DNA of 64,000 nt from Bradyrhizobium canariense. GTDB lineage: Bacteria; Pseudomonadota; Alphaproteobacteria; Rhizobiales; Xanthobacteraceae. Where the stretch lies: positions 156,697-220,696 of the forward strand of contig NZ_JAFCKJ010000011.1 in NCBI RefSeq assembly GCF_018130465.1, read 5' to 3'. Shown here one piece after another: positions 7,879-15,775 of the stretch (position 1 is its first letter; every line of letters begins with the position of its first letter). A program made the translations under genes and the position numbers. The notes under the pieces are model-generated. The model had not been told where the DNA came from and searched no databases. It saw only the letters and a list, made by a program, of their open reading frames with translations.

Positions 7879-8898
7879 CTAATGCGACCGTGCCAGACAG
7901 AACGCCACGACCTGCTCCAGCGCGCTCTTCATCGGCGATGCGGGGAACAGCGCCAGCGCGTCCACCGCCATGGCGCCGTAATGGTGGGCGCGGCTGATTG
8001 TGTCCTCGAGCGCGCGGTGCTTGTTCATCAGGCCGAGGGCGTGATCGAGATCGCTGTCGCCGATCTCGCCGCGCTCGAGTGCCCGGATCCAGAAGGCGCG
8101 CTCGGTGTCGTTGCCGCGGCGGAAGGCGAGCACGACGGGTAGCGTGATCTTGCCTTCCCGGAAATCGTCGCCGGTGTTCTTGCCGAGCTTGGCGCTCTTG
8201 CCGCCATAGTCGAGCACGTCGTCGACGAGCTGGAAGGCGATGCCGAGATTCATGCCGACCGAGCGGCAGGCGGTCTGCTCCGCCTTCGGGCGGTTGGCGA
8301 TCACGGGTCCCACCTCGCAGGCGGCCGCGAACAGCTCGGCGGTCTTGCCGCGGATCACGGCGAGATATTCGTCCTCGGTGGTGGCGGTGTTTTTGGCGGC
8401 GGCAAGCTGCATCACCTCGCCCTCGGCGATGGTCGCGGCGGCCGCGGAGAGAATGTCGAGTGCACGGAGCGAGCCGACTTCCACCATCATGCGGAAGGCC
8501 TGGCCGAGCAGGAAGTCGCCGACCAGCACGCTCGCCTCATTGCCCCAGAGCATGCGCGCCGACAGCTTGCCGCGGCGCATCTCGCTCTCGTCGACGACGT
8601 CGTCATGGAGCAGGGTGGCGGTATGCATGAACTCGACGCTTGCCGCGAGCTTGATATGGCCGTCGCCGGTGTAGCCGGCGAGGTTGGCCATGGCCAGCGT
8701 CAGCATAGGGCGCAGGCGCTTGCCCCCGGAGGAGATCAAATGGTTGGCGACCTCCGGGATCATGGTTACGTCCGAACCGGTCCGCGACAGGATCGTGGCG
8801 TTGACGCGCTCCATGTCACCGGCGACAAGGGCAACCAGCTCTTCGATCGACGCGCCGGGAGTTTCGAAAGGTACGATGACGGCCACGCCGGTCTCCAA
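7879..8898 (-). CDS. Long-chain all-trans polyprenyl diphosphate synthase (quinone side chain)
   Basis: This 339-residue trans-prenyltransferase extends farnesyl diphosphate with isopentenyl diphosphate to make the ubiquinone tail. It shows the substrate-binding GGKRLRPML, the first aspartate-rich motif LLHDDVVDESEMRRG, GNEASVLVGDFLLGQAF, and the second aspartate-rich motif FQLVDDVLDYGGKS followed by GKNTGDDFREGKITLPVVLA. The small residues before the first motif fit a long-chain (C40-C50) synthase such as octaprenyl or decaprenyl. Bradyrhizobium uses ubiquinone-10, so decaprenyl is the better guess, but chain length cannot be fixed from sequence. It is divergent from the DUF2007 gene. Confidence 0.92.
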   Translation of the reverse strand: METGVAVIVPFETPGASIEELVALVAGDMERVNATILSRTGSDVTMIPEVANHLISSGGKRLRPMLTLAMANLAGYTGDGHIKLAASVEFMHTATLLHDDVVDESEMRRGKLSARMLWGNEASVLVGDFLLGQAFRMMVEVGSLRALDILSAAAATIAEGEVMQLAAAKNTATTEDEYLAVIRGKTAELFAAACEVGPVIANRPKAEQTACRSVGMNLGIAFQLVDDVLDYGGKSAKLGKNTGDDFREGKITLPVVLAFRRGNDTERAFWIRALERGEIGDSDLDHALGLMNKHRALEDTISRAHHYGAMAVDALALFPASPMKSALEQVVAFCLARSH

Positions 8899-9017
8899 TA
8901 TTTGCCCCGGAAGGGCTATTCTGATGGAAAGACAATAGAAACTGGACGGGGATGCGGCAAGGGCCGTGGAACCATGACATTTGCCGCTTAACCCCCGTCA
9001 GGCAGGAGGCCTGTGTT

Positions 9018-9245
9018 TTGCGAGAACTGGTTCGGACCAACGATATGGTGCTGGTGTCGGCGATCGGCGCGCTGCTCGACGGCGCCAACATCCATCATCT
9101 GGTGCTGGACCAGAACATGAGCATCATCGAGGGCTCGCTCGGCATTTTGCCGCGGCGGATCCTGGTCCATGAGGACGACGCCCTCGAGGCCCGGCAGCTT
9201 CTGACCGAGGCCGGCCTCAGCCACGAACTGCGCGGCGATGAGTGA
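9018..9245 (+). CDS. DUF2007-family small protein
   Basis: A 75-residue protein (MRELVRTNDMVLVSAIGALLDGANIHH...) of the DUF2007 putative signal-transducing family. The frame is open from 8952, but a perfect AGGAGG at 9004-9009 sits eight bases before a TTG at 9018, and the protein from that TTG matches the family length and N-terminus, so a TTG start is chosen. It contains the characteristic LLDGANIHHLVLDQNMS and LPRRILVHEDDALEARQLL segments. Function is unknown. Its stop overlaps the methyltransferase start by 8 bases, so the two are coupled. Confidence 0.85.
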   Translation: MRELVRTNDMVLVSAIGALLDGANIHHLVLDQNMSIIEGSLGILPRRILVHEDDALEARQLLTEAGLSHELRGDE

Positions 9246-10005
9246 AGCGCTGGCAGACCTCACCGAGGACGCCTTTCTCGGCGGGCAATTGCGGCTGAAG
9301 CAGAAGCGGTCCGGCCATCGCGCCGGGCACGACGCCATTTTGCTCGCGGCGGCGACGGAGGCGAGGGCGGGCGACCGCGTCGTCGATCTCGGCGCCGGCA
9401 TCGGCACGGCCGGCCTTGCGTTGGCTCGGCGCGTTGCCGGTATCAGGCTCGGCCTGGTCGAGATCGATCCGGAGCTGGCGGAGCTTGCGCGCGCCAATGC
9501 GGCAGCGAACGCGATTGCCGCCGAGACGATCGTGCTCGACGTCACCGCTGACGCGCAGGCCTTCGCGGCGAGCGGGCTCGCACCCGACAGCGTCGACGTG
9601 GTGCTGATGAACCCGCCCTTCAACGATCCCGCTCGCCATCGCGGCTCGCCCGATCAGGCGCGCCGGATCGCGCATGTGGCGACCGAGGAGACGTTGAATG
9701 CGTGGGTGCATGCGGCGCGGCGCATCCTCCGATCGGATGGCGCGCTGACCCTGATCTGGCGCGCAGATGGGATCGCCGAAGTTTTGGCAGCGCTGTCACG
9801 CGGCTTCGGGAGTCTTGCGATCCTGCCGCTGCATGGCGAGGCGGCACGGCCCGCGATCCGCGTGTTGGTGCGCGCCGTCAAGGGTGGCCGGGCTCCGACG
9901 CGCGTGCTGCCTGGCCTCATGCTCAACGACGGGCCAGGCGTGCCGAACAACGAGGTGAGGGATATTCTGGAGGGAAGGGCGGTGTTGCCGCTGGTGGAGC
10001 CGTGA
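9238..10005 (+). CDS. SAM-dependent methyltransferase, TrmN6-like
   Basis: A 255-residue class I methyltransferase. The SAM site is VVDLGAGIGTAGLALARR (about residues 47-64), the acidic ribose-binding loop is LVEIDPELAELA, and motif IV is VVLMNPPFNDP. NPPF/NPPY is the signature of enzymes that methylate the exocyclic amine of adenine, cytosine or glutamine. The opening LGGQLRLKQKRSGHRAGHDAILLAAAT matches TrmN6/YfiC-type proteins, which make m6A37 in tRNA-Val. That substrate is the best inference here, not proven. It overlaps the DUF2007 gene. Confidence 0.85.
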   Translation: MSEALADLTEDAFLGGQLRLKQKRSGHRAGHDAILLAAATEARAGDRVVDLGAGIGTAGLALARRVAGIRLGLVEIDPELAELARANAAANAIAAETIVLDVTADAQAFAASGLAPDSVDVVLMNPPFNDPARHRGSPDQARRIAHVATEETLNAWVHAARRILRSDGALTLIWRADGIAEVLAALSRGFGSLAILPLHGEAARPAIRVLVRAVKGGRAPTRVLPGLMLNDGPGVPNNEVRDILEGRAVLPLVEP

Positions 10006-10009
10006 CGGT

Positions 10010-10108
10010 CTACTGGGGAAGCGATTCCGACTGCTGCTCTTGCGGAGTCGTCAGGCGGATCGCCATGAACAGCGCACCGACCAGCAGCATCAGCAGATAG
10101 ATTTTCAT
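10010..10108 (-). CDS. Candidate 32-aa single-span membrane protein
   Basis: The minus strand encodes a 32-residue peptide starting MKIYLLMLLVGALFMAIRL and ending in a polar tail TTPQEQQSESLPQ. A ribosome-binding site GCGGAG sits about six bases upstream of the ATG. The layout, one hydrophobic helix and a short Gln/Ser-rich tail, suits a small inner-membrane protein. It fills exactly the space between the methyltransferase stop and the S49 peptidase promoter region. No family is recognised. Confidence 0.5.
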   Translation of the reverse strand: MKIYLLMLLVGALFMAIRLTTPQEQQSESLPQ

Positions 10109-10219
10109 GGTGTTCTCCGCTGGCCCATTGCAGCCTCCCAACGGAGTTTCTGCAAAACACGTTCCGGGCACTTCCAATGACAGTCGCGTGATAAGAAATG
10201 GTTAATCAGAGGTAACGGC

Positions 10220-11128
10220 ATGGCCGAACAATTGAACGATCGTGAGAGTTCCGGCCTGGCCGACAAGCTCATGCAATATCTGCCGGCGCGCTTCCGTCCC
10301 GGCACGGCCGTGGTGCCGGTGGTCCGGCTGTCCGGCGTGATCGGCGCGGTGACGCCGCTGCGCCCGGGTATGACGCTCGCGACCGTTTCGCGGGTGCTGG
10401 AGCGGGCGTTTTCGATGCGCAACGCCAAGGCGGTGGCGCTGGTGATCAACTCGCCCGGCGGCTCGCCGGTGCAGTCGCGCCAGATCTACCTGCGAATCAA
10501 GCAGCTCGCGGCGGAGAAGAAGCTGCCGGTGCTGGTGTTCGTCGAGGACGTCGCGGCCTCCGGCGGCTACATGATCGCCTGCGCCGGCGACGAGATCATC
10601 TGCGATCCGTCCTCGATCCTCGGCTCGATCGGCGTGGTCGGCGGCAGTTTTGGCTTCCAGGAGGCGATCAAGCGGCTCGGCATTGAGCGGCGTCTCTACA
10701 CCGCCGGCGCGCACAAGGCGATGCTCGACCCGTTCCTGCCCGAAAACCCTGACGACGTCGCCAAGCTCAAGGCGATCCAGCGCGAGATCCACCAGATCTT
10801 CATCGCGCTGGTGAAGGAGAGCCGCGGCGCGCGGCTGAAGGGCTCCGACGACACCCTGTTCACGGGCGAATACTGGGCTGGCGAAAGCGGGATCGCGCTG
10901 GGGCTCGCCGACAGCATCGGCGATCTCCGCTCAACTCTTCGTGCCCGCTACGGCGAGAAGGTTCTCACCCCCGTGATTGCCCAGCCGACCGGTCTGCTCT
11001 CCGGCCTTTTGGGCCGGAAATCGCCCGGCGCGGGGCAGCTTTCGGCCATGGAATCAATGGCCGGCCTGCCGGACGAGCTGATCTCGGCGGTCGAGACGCG
11101 GGCGATCTGGGCGAAATTCGGGTTCTAG
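10220..11128 (+). CDS. S49-family serine peptidase (SppA/SohB-like)
   Basis: A 302-residue protein with the S49 fold. ALVINSPGGSPVQSRQIYLRI is followed by the nucleophile in VEDVAASGGYMIACAGDEI, then SILGSIGVVGG, and the general-base lysine in YTAGAHKAMLDPF. The Ser/Lys dyad is therefore intact. S49 peptidases cleave leftover signal peptides or short membrane peptides. No transmembrane segment is evident at the N-terminus, unlike full SppA, so this may be a peripheral or soluble form. The length matches single-domain SppA. It is followed by a 63-residue small protein that may share its transcript. Confidence 0.9.
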   Translation: MAEQLNDRESSGLADKLMQYLPARFRPGTAVVPVVRLSGVIGAVTPLRPGMTLATVSRVLERAFSMRNAKAVALVINSPGGSPVQSRQIYLRIKQLAAEKKLPVLVFVEDVAASGGYMIACAGDEIICDPSSILGSIGVVGGSFGFQEAIKRLGIERRLYTAGAHKAMLDPFLPENPDDVAKLKAIQREIHQIFIALVKESRGARLKGSDDTLFTGEYWAGESGIALGLADSIGDLRSTLRARYGEKVLTPVIAQPTGLLSGLLGRKSPGAGQLSAMESMAGLPDELISAVETRAIWAKFGF

Positions 11129-11244
11129 GTCGAGCCCTGCCGCGCCATTTGGCCCCAAGGAGACTTGAAGTCGAGCCAATTGCGGCGCGGCCCGGTCTGC
11201 GCAAGAATGCGCGTGGGGGCTGAGCACTAGACAAGGATCGACCG

Positions 11245-11436
11245 ATGCCGCCGTTCGTCGCATTCGCGGGCGTCCTGGGCGGGCTTGCCGTGGTCCGCTG
11301 GGCCTACAAGACCGCTGTCAGGATCAACCAGGAGCTGGAGGAGATGCGCCTCTCGCGCGTCGCCGAGGCCGCCCATATGGGGGCCGTCCAGACGCTGAAG
11401 CAGGACCCCGTGACCGGAGCCTATCGGCCGGGCTAG
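11245..11436 (+). CDS. Small conserved hypothetical protein, one hydrophobic segment
   Basis: A 63-residue protein with a weakly hydrophobic N-terminus (MPPFVAFAGVLGGLAVVRW), a charged amphipathic helix (KTAVRINQELEEMRLSR) and a polar C-terminus ending TGAYRPG. A GGATCGACCG just before the ATG gives a weak ribosome-binding site. It is separated from the S49 peptidase by 116 bases. I recognise no domain; I recall similar short proteins in Bradyrhizobium, but this is memory and not tested. It is probably membrane-attached. Confidence 0.65.
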   Translation: MPPFVAFAGVLGGLAVVRWAYKTAVRINQELEEMRLSRVAEAAHMGAVQTLKQDPVTGAYRPG

Positions 11437-11458
11437 CTGCTGCGCTTCTTCAACACGC

Positions 11459-11559
11459 CGTCATTCCGGGGCGCCCGAAGGGCGAACTAGGGTGCGCAGT
11501 TGCGCACCTGAGAATCTCGAGATTCCGGGTTCGATGCTGCGCATCGCCCCGGAATGACG
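11459..11559. repeat. Palindromic intergenic repeat (CGTCATTCCGGGGCG family)
   Basis: CGTCATTCCGGGGCG at 11459 is mirrored by GCCCCGGAATGACG ending at 11559. Inside are a GTGCGCAGTTGCGCAC palindrome, also seen in a variant form (GTGCGCAATTGCGCAC) in the 23.4 kb and 50.4 kb elements, and GAATCTCGAGATTC. It sits upstream of glyQ. Confidence 0.8.
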
Positions 11560-11647
11560 GCCCTTCCACCCCCTTCACCTTGATTCCCACCCCTGCCGTC
11601 GATACGGTCCCGCGCGATTCAAACCCCCGCGAGAGCCTGATCTGACG

Positions 11648-12583
11648 ATGGACGCCTCCTTGCCCGCCCATATGCGCCCGGAACGCTCGTTCCAGGGTTT
11701 TATCCTCGCGCTCCAGCGGTTCTGGGCCGAGCAGGGCTGCGTGATCCTGCAGCCCTACGACATGGAGATGGGTGCGGGTACCTTCCATCCGGCGACCACG
11801 CTACGCGCACTCGGGCCGAAGCCCTGGAACGCGGCCTATGTGCAGCCCTCGCGCCGGCCCAAGGACGGCCGCTACGGCGAGAATCCGAACAGGATGCAGC
11901 ACTACTACCAGTTCCAGGTGATCATGAAGCCGTCGCCGCCGAACCTTCAGGAGCTGTACCTGAAGTCGCTGGCCGCGATCGGCATCGATTCCGCCGTGCA
12001 CGACATTCGCTTCGTCGAGGACGACTGGGAGAGCCCGACGCTGGGCGCCTGGGGCCTCGGCTGGGAGTGCTGGTGCGACGGCATGGAAGTCAGCCAGTTC
12101 ACCTATTTCCAGCAGGTCGCGGGTGTCGAATGCGCGCCGGTCGCGGGCGAGCTCACCTACGGGCTCGAGCGGCTCGCGATGTACGTGCAGGGCGTCGATC
12201 GCGTCTACGACCTCAATTTCAACGGCCGCGACGGTGACGCCAAGGTCACCTATGGCGACGTCTTCCTGCAGGCCGAGCGGGAATATTCGAAGCACAATTT
12301 CGAAGTTGCCGACACCGCGATGCTGTTCGAGCAGTTCAAGATGGCGGAAGCCGCCTGCAGGAAATATCTGGACGCGGGTTGGAAGGATAGCAAGCGCGAG
12401 GCGCATCTGATGTCGCTGCCGGCCTATGACCAGTGCATCAAGGCGAGCCACGTCTTCAACCTGCTCGACGCGCGCGGCGTGATCTCGGTGACGGAGCGGC
12501 AGAGCTACATTCTTCGCGTGCGCGAACTGGCAAAGGCTTGCGGCGAGGCCTGGATACACACCGAAGCCGGTGGAGCGGCCTGA
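11648..12583 (+). CDS. glyQ: Glycyl-tRNA synthetase alpha subunit
   Basis: The 311-residue alpha chain of the bacterial heterotetrameric (alpha2-beta2) glycyl-tRNA synthetase, which holds the class II catalytic core that activates glycine. It shows [57 protein letters not shown] (motif 2 region) and [12 protein letters not shown] (motif 3 Arg). Its TGA stop overlaps the glyS ATG (TGATG), so both subunits are made from one message in equal amounts. Confidence 0.97.
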   Translation: MDASLPAHMRPERSFQGFILALQRFWAEQGCVILQPYDMEMGAGTFHPATTLRALGPKPWNAAYVQPSRRPKDGRYGENPNRMQHYYQFQVIMKPSPPNLQELYLKSLAAIGIDSAVHDIRFVEDDWESPTLGAWGLGWECWCDGMEVSQFTYFQQVAGVECAPVAGELTYGLERLAMYVQGVDRVYDLNFNGRDGDAKVTYGDVFLQAEREYSKHNFEVADTAMLFEQFKMAEAACRKYLDAGWKDSKREAHLMSLPAYDQCIKASHVFNLLDARGVISVTERQSYILRVRELAKACGEAWIHTEAGGAA

Positions 12584-14682
12584 TGCCCGATCTTTTGCTG
12601 GAACTGTTCTCCGAAGAAATCCCCGCGCGCATGCAGGCCAAGGCGGCGGACGATCTGCGCCGCATGGTCACCGACAAGCTCGTCGCCGAAGGACTCGTCT
12701 ACGAAGGCGCAAAGGCGTTCGCGACGCCGCGCCGCCTTGCGCTGACCGTGCACGGCATCCCCGCGCGCCAGCCCGATCTGAAGACCGAACGCCGCGGCCC
12801 AAAAATCGGCGCGGCCGATGCGGCCGTGCAGGGATTCCTGAAAGCGACGGGTTTGACGTCGCTGGATGAGGCCAAGATCCAGCGCGACCCCAAGGGCGAC
12901 TTCTACATCGCGCTGATCGAGAAGCCCGGCCGCGATGCGATCGACGTGCTCGCGGAAATCCTGCCCGTGATCATCCGTACCTTCCCCTGGCCGAAATCGA
13001 TGCGCTGGGGCGCGCGCTCCGGAAAACCGGGATCGCTGAGCTGGGTGCGCCCGCTGCACGCGATCACCGCGACGTTCGGGCCCGAGACCGAAGAGCCCGA
13101 TGTCGTAAAATTCTCGGTGGATGGCATCGAGACCGGCCAGACCACCTACGGCCATCGCTTCATGGCACCTGGCGCGATTTCCGTGCGCCGCTTCGAGGAC
13201 TACGAAGCGAAGCTGAAGGCGGCCAAGGTCATCCTCGATCCGCAGGCGCGCAAGGACATCATCTTTGCCGACGCCAAGCAGCTGACGTTCGCGCAAGGGT
13301 TCGAACTGGTCGAGGACCAGGCGCTGCTGGACGAGGTGTCCGGCCTGGTCGAATGGCCGGTCGTCATGATGGGATCGTTCGAAGCGGAATATCTCGCGAT
13401 CCCGGAAGAAGTGATCCGCGCCACCATCCGCAACAACCAGAAATGCTTCGTCGTCAGGGATTCCAAGACCGGCAAGCTGACCAACAAATTCGTCCTCACT
13501 GCCAACATCGAGGCACCGGACGGCGGCAAGACCATCGTCGCCGGCAACGAGCGCGTGATCCGGCCGCGCTTGTCGGATGCGAAGTTCTTCTATGAGACGG
13601 ACCTGAAGACTAGGCTCGAGGATCGCCTGCCGAAGTTCGAGCAGATCGTGTTCCACGAGAAGCTCGGCACCCAGGCCGCGCGCATCAAGCGGATCGAGCG
13701 TCTGGCCGCCGAGATCGCGCCGCTGGTCGGTGCCGATGTCGCCAAGGCGACGCGCGCCGCGCACCTGGCCAAGGCGGATTTGCTGACGGAAGTCGTCGGC
13801 GAATTTCCCGAGGTGCAGGGCCTGATGGGAAAGTACTACGCGCTGGCCCAAGGCGAGGACGCCTCCGTCGCCGCCGCCTGCGAGGAGCACTACAAGCCGC
13901 AAGGCCCCGCTGATCGTGTGCCGACCGATCCGGTCAGTGTTGCGGTGGCGCTCGCCGACAAGCTCGACACGCTCGTTGGCTTTTGGGCCATCGATGAGAA
14001 GCCGACCGGAAGCAAGGACCCGTATGCGCTGCGCCGTGCGGCGCTGGGTGTCATCAGGCTGATCGCCGAGAACGCACTGCGTCTGTCGCTCATGAAGATG
14101 GCAGCGTCAGCACTCGCCGGCTTGTCCTTGAAGCCTGCCGATGCGCAGAAGCTTCCGAGCGACCTGCTCGCTTTCTTCGCCGACCGCCTGAAAGTCCAAC
14201 TCCGCGAGCAGGGCGCGCGGCATGATCTCGTCGACGCCGTGTTCGCGCTCGGCGGTCAGGACGATCTCTTGATGATCGTTCGTCGCGTCGAGGCGCTCGG
14301 CAAATTCCTGGAGTCCGACGACGGCAAGAACCTGCTCGCCGGCATCAAGCGCGCCAGCAACATCCTCGGCATCGAGGAGAAGAAGGACAAGCGCAGCTTC
14401 GACGGCGCGCCGGATGCTGCGTTCTATGGCCTCGCCGAAGAGAAGGCGCTGGCGAAGGCGATCGGCGAGGTAACGGCGGAAGCAAGCGCTGCGGTCGCCA
14501 AGGAAGACTTTGCCGCCGCGATGAGCGCGATGGCAAAGCTGCGTCCGCCGGTCGATGCGTTCTTCGAGAAGGTGCGCGTCAACGACGACGATGCGAAGGT
14601 GCGCGAGAACCGCCTGAAGCTGCTCAACGAGATCCGCAGCGCCACGCGTGCGGTGGCGGATTTCTCGAAGATCCAGGATTGA
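12583..14682 (+). CDS. glyS: Glycyl-tRNA synthetase beta subunit
   Basis: The frame is open upstream to 12433, but the ATG at 12583 overlapping the glyQ stop gives the standard N-terminus [18 protein letters not shown] and a 699-residue protein, the usual length. The beta subunit binds tRNA-Gly. Conserved blocks are [64 protein letters not shown] and [15 protein letters not shown], with the DALR-like anticodon-binding domain in the last ~100 residues ([19 protein letters not shown]). Confidence 0.97.
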   Translation: MPDLLLELFSEEIPARMQAKAADDLRRMVTDKLVAEGLVYEGAKAFATPRRLALTVHGIPARQPDLKTERRGPKIGAADAAVQGFLKATGLTSLDEAKIQRDPKGDFYIALIEKPGRDAIDVLAEILPVIIRTFPWPKSMRWGARSGKPGSLSWVRPLHAITATFGPETEEPDVVKFSVDGIETGQTTYGHRFMAPGAISVRRFEDYEAKLKAAKVILDPQARKDIIFADAKQLTFAQGFELVEDQALLDEVSGLVEWPVVMMGSFEAEYLAIPEEVIRATIRNNQKCFVVRDSKTGKLTNKFVLTANIEAPDGGKTIVAGNERVIRPRLSDAKFFYETDLKTRLEDRLPKFEQIVFHEKLGTQAARIKRIERLAAEIAPLVGADVAKATRAAHLAKADLLTEVVGEFPEVQGLMGKYYALAQGEDASVAAACEEHYKPQGPADRVPTDPVSVAVALADKLDTLVGFWAIDEKPTGSKDPYALRRAALGVIRLIAENALRLSLMKMAASALAGLSLKPADAQKLPSDLLAFFADRLKVQLREQGARHDLVDAVFALGGQDDLLMIVRRVEALGKFLESDDGKNLLAGIKRASNILGIEEKKDKRSFDGAPDAAFYGLAEEKALAKAIGEVTAEASAAVAKEDFAAAMSAMAKLRPPVDAFFEKVRVNDDDAKVRENRLKLLNEIRSATRAVADFSKIQD

Positions 14683-14684
14683 AC

Positions 14685-14823
14685 GCTCTCGTGCCCCGGA
14701 CGCAGTGCAGCGCTTCTTAGCGGTGCGCTGCAGAGCCGGGGCCCATGCCGCCGCAAAAACGATTCTGGGTCCCGGCTCTGCGCCGCAACGCCACGCGTTG
14801 CGTCGCGTCGGGGACACGAGAGC
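14685..14823. repeat. Palindromic intergenic repeat (GCTCTCGTGCCCCGG family)
   Basis: GCTCTCGTGCCCCGGACGC directly after the glyS stop is mirrored by a complement ending CGGGGACACGAGAGC at 14823. An inner pair, CAGAGCCGGGGCCCA and TGGGTCCCGGCTCTG, flanks a short AT-rich centre. It may also serve as the transcription end of glyQS. No coding sequence is seen here. Confidence 0.75.
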
Positions 14824-14842
14824 ACGCACACACTGCACAAAA

Positions 14843-14875
14843 GCCCCGCCCGGCGGGGGGAGAACCGGGCGGGGC
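14843..14875 (-). terminator. Hairpin terminator for the DUF1236 gene
   Basis: A perfect 11-bp GC stem, GCCCCGCCCGG at 14843-14853 and CCGGGCGGGGC at 14865-14875, encloses an 11-base loop. On the minus strand the stem is followed by TTTTGTG, while the plus strand has no T run, so it best fits termination of the minus-strand gene that ends at 14947. Confidence 0.7.
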
Positions 14876-14946
14876 CTGATGTCCGACTACGCGATGCGCG
14901 CCAGCCTGATTTGACGCGCCGGACATCTAGTCGATCCTTGAAAGCG

Positions 14947-15300
14947 CTAGTCCATCACCTCGACGATGCGCCGCGAGCGCGGCTCGACCAGCACGGTCTC
15001 GCCGTTCACGACGGTGTAGCGATAGGTGGTGGCGCCGAAACGTTGCGGCACGTCATAATAGGTGACGCCGCTTTCGGGTAAGGTGGCACCGACCACCACG
15101 CGATCCGGGATACGGAAAGCCGGCACGCGTTGTTCGACGACATAGTCGCGGAAAGCCGGCCGCTGTTCGACCGCAATGGTCGGGCTGCTGTCGACGACGA
15201 CGGGCGCACGTCCCACCGTGACGCCGCTTTGCGCCTGCGCCGCAAGGGGCGAGCCGATCGCGGCCGCGAGCGCTGCAAGAGCAAGGATCCTGTTCCGCAT
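14947..15300 (-). CDS. DUF1236-type secreted small protein
   Basis: A 117-residue protein from the ATG at 15300, preceded by AGGAG at a good distance; a TTG two codons upstream is less likely. The signal peptide is MRNRILALAALAAAIGSPLAAQAQS with cleavage after the AQA. The mature part repeats V-x-Y-V-V/P segments (RDYVVEQRVPAFRIPDRVVV, VTYYDVPQRFGATTYRYTVV) and ends with LVEPRSRRIVEVMD, the pattern of DUF1236 periplasmic proteins common in Bradyrhizobium. Function unknown. It faces glyS and ends in its own hairpin. Confidence 0.8.
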   Translation of the reverse strand: MRNRILALAALAAAIGSPLAAQAQSGVTVGRAPVVVDSSPTIAVEQRPAFRDYVVEQRVPAFRIPDRVVVGATLPESGVTYYDVPQRFGATTYRYTVVNGETVLVEPRSRRIVEVMD

Positions 15301-15523
15301 GGGCAACTCCTTCGAGAAGGTTTTCGGGAAGCGCCAATGGCGCGACCGGTTGCCAATGCATGCGTCTTCGCGATGTTCCGGAAAACGCCTGCCGCATTCG
15401 CGGCATTTTCGGGCAGTTTTCGCGAAGCCGGGAACTCGTGCGTCCCCAGTGCGTCTCTACCCGCGGAACCCAGTCCGCTATGATCCCGCCGCGATTCGCC
15501 CCCACCCCACGGAAAGAAAGTTC

Positions 15524-15679
15524 ATGCACATCACCGTCGCTCACATCTCGCCGATCCTGTCGCTGCTAGCGGGTGTGCTCATTCTGATCATGCCGCGCCT
15601 CCTCAACCTGATCGTCGCGATTTTTCTCATCATAAATGGTGCGATCGGGCTCGGATTGTTGAAGTGGCTCCATCTCTAG
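15524..15679 (+). CDS. DUF3096-type small membrane protein
   Basis: A 51-residue protein starting MHITVAHISPILSLLAG with two hydrophobic segments (ILSLLAGVLILIM and LLNLIVAIFLIINGAIGLGLL) joined by PR. The P-R-L-L-N-L-I-V-A pattern and the length fit the DUF3096 family. A GGAAAGAAAG tract precedes the ATG. The frame is open further upstream, but only this ATG gives the family length. It is a small inner-membrane protein of unknown role between the DUF1236 gene and ppdK. Confidence 0.8.
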   Translation: MHITVAHISPILSLLAGVLILIMPRLLNLIVAIFLIINGAIGLGLLKWLHL

Positions 15680-15775
15680 GCCTTCATTCTCCGGAACTCT
15701 TCGACTTGCGCCGACCTGCCCAAAGTGGTGTAAGGCGCGCAATTACCCATTCCTCTCGCAGGTTGTGTGCAAGCT

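Noticed and set aside
12505-13902. 465-codon minus-strand frame opposite glyS
   Set aside because: glyS on the plus strand is certain; this frame has no motif.
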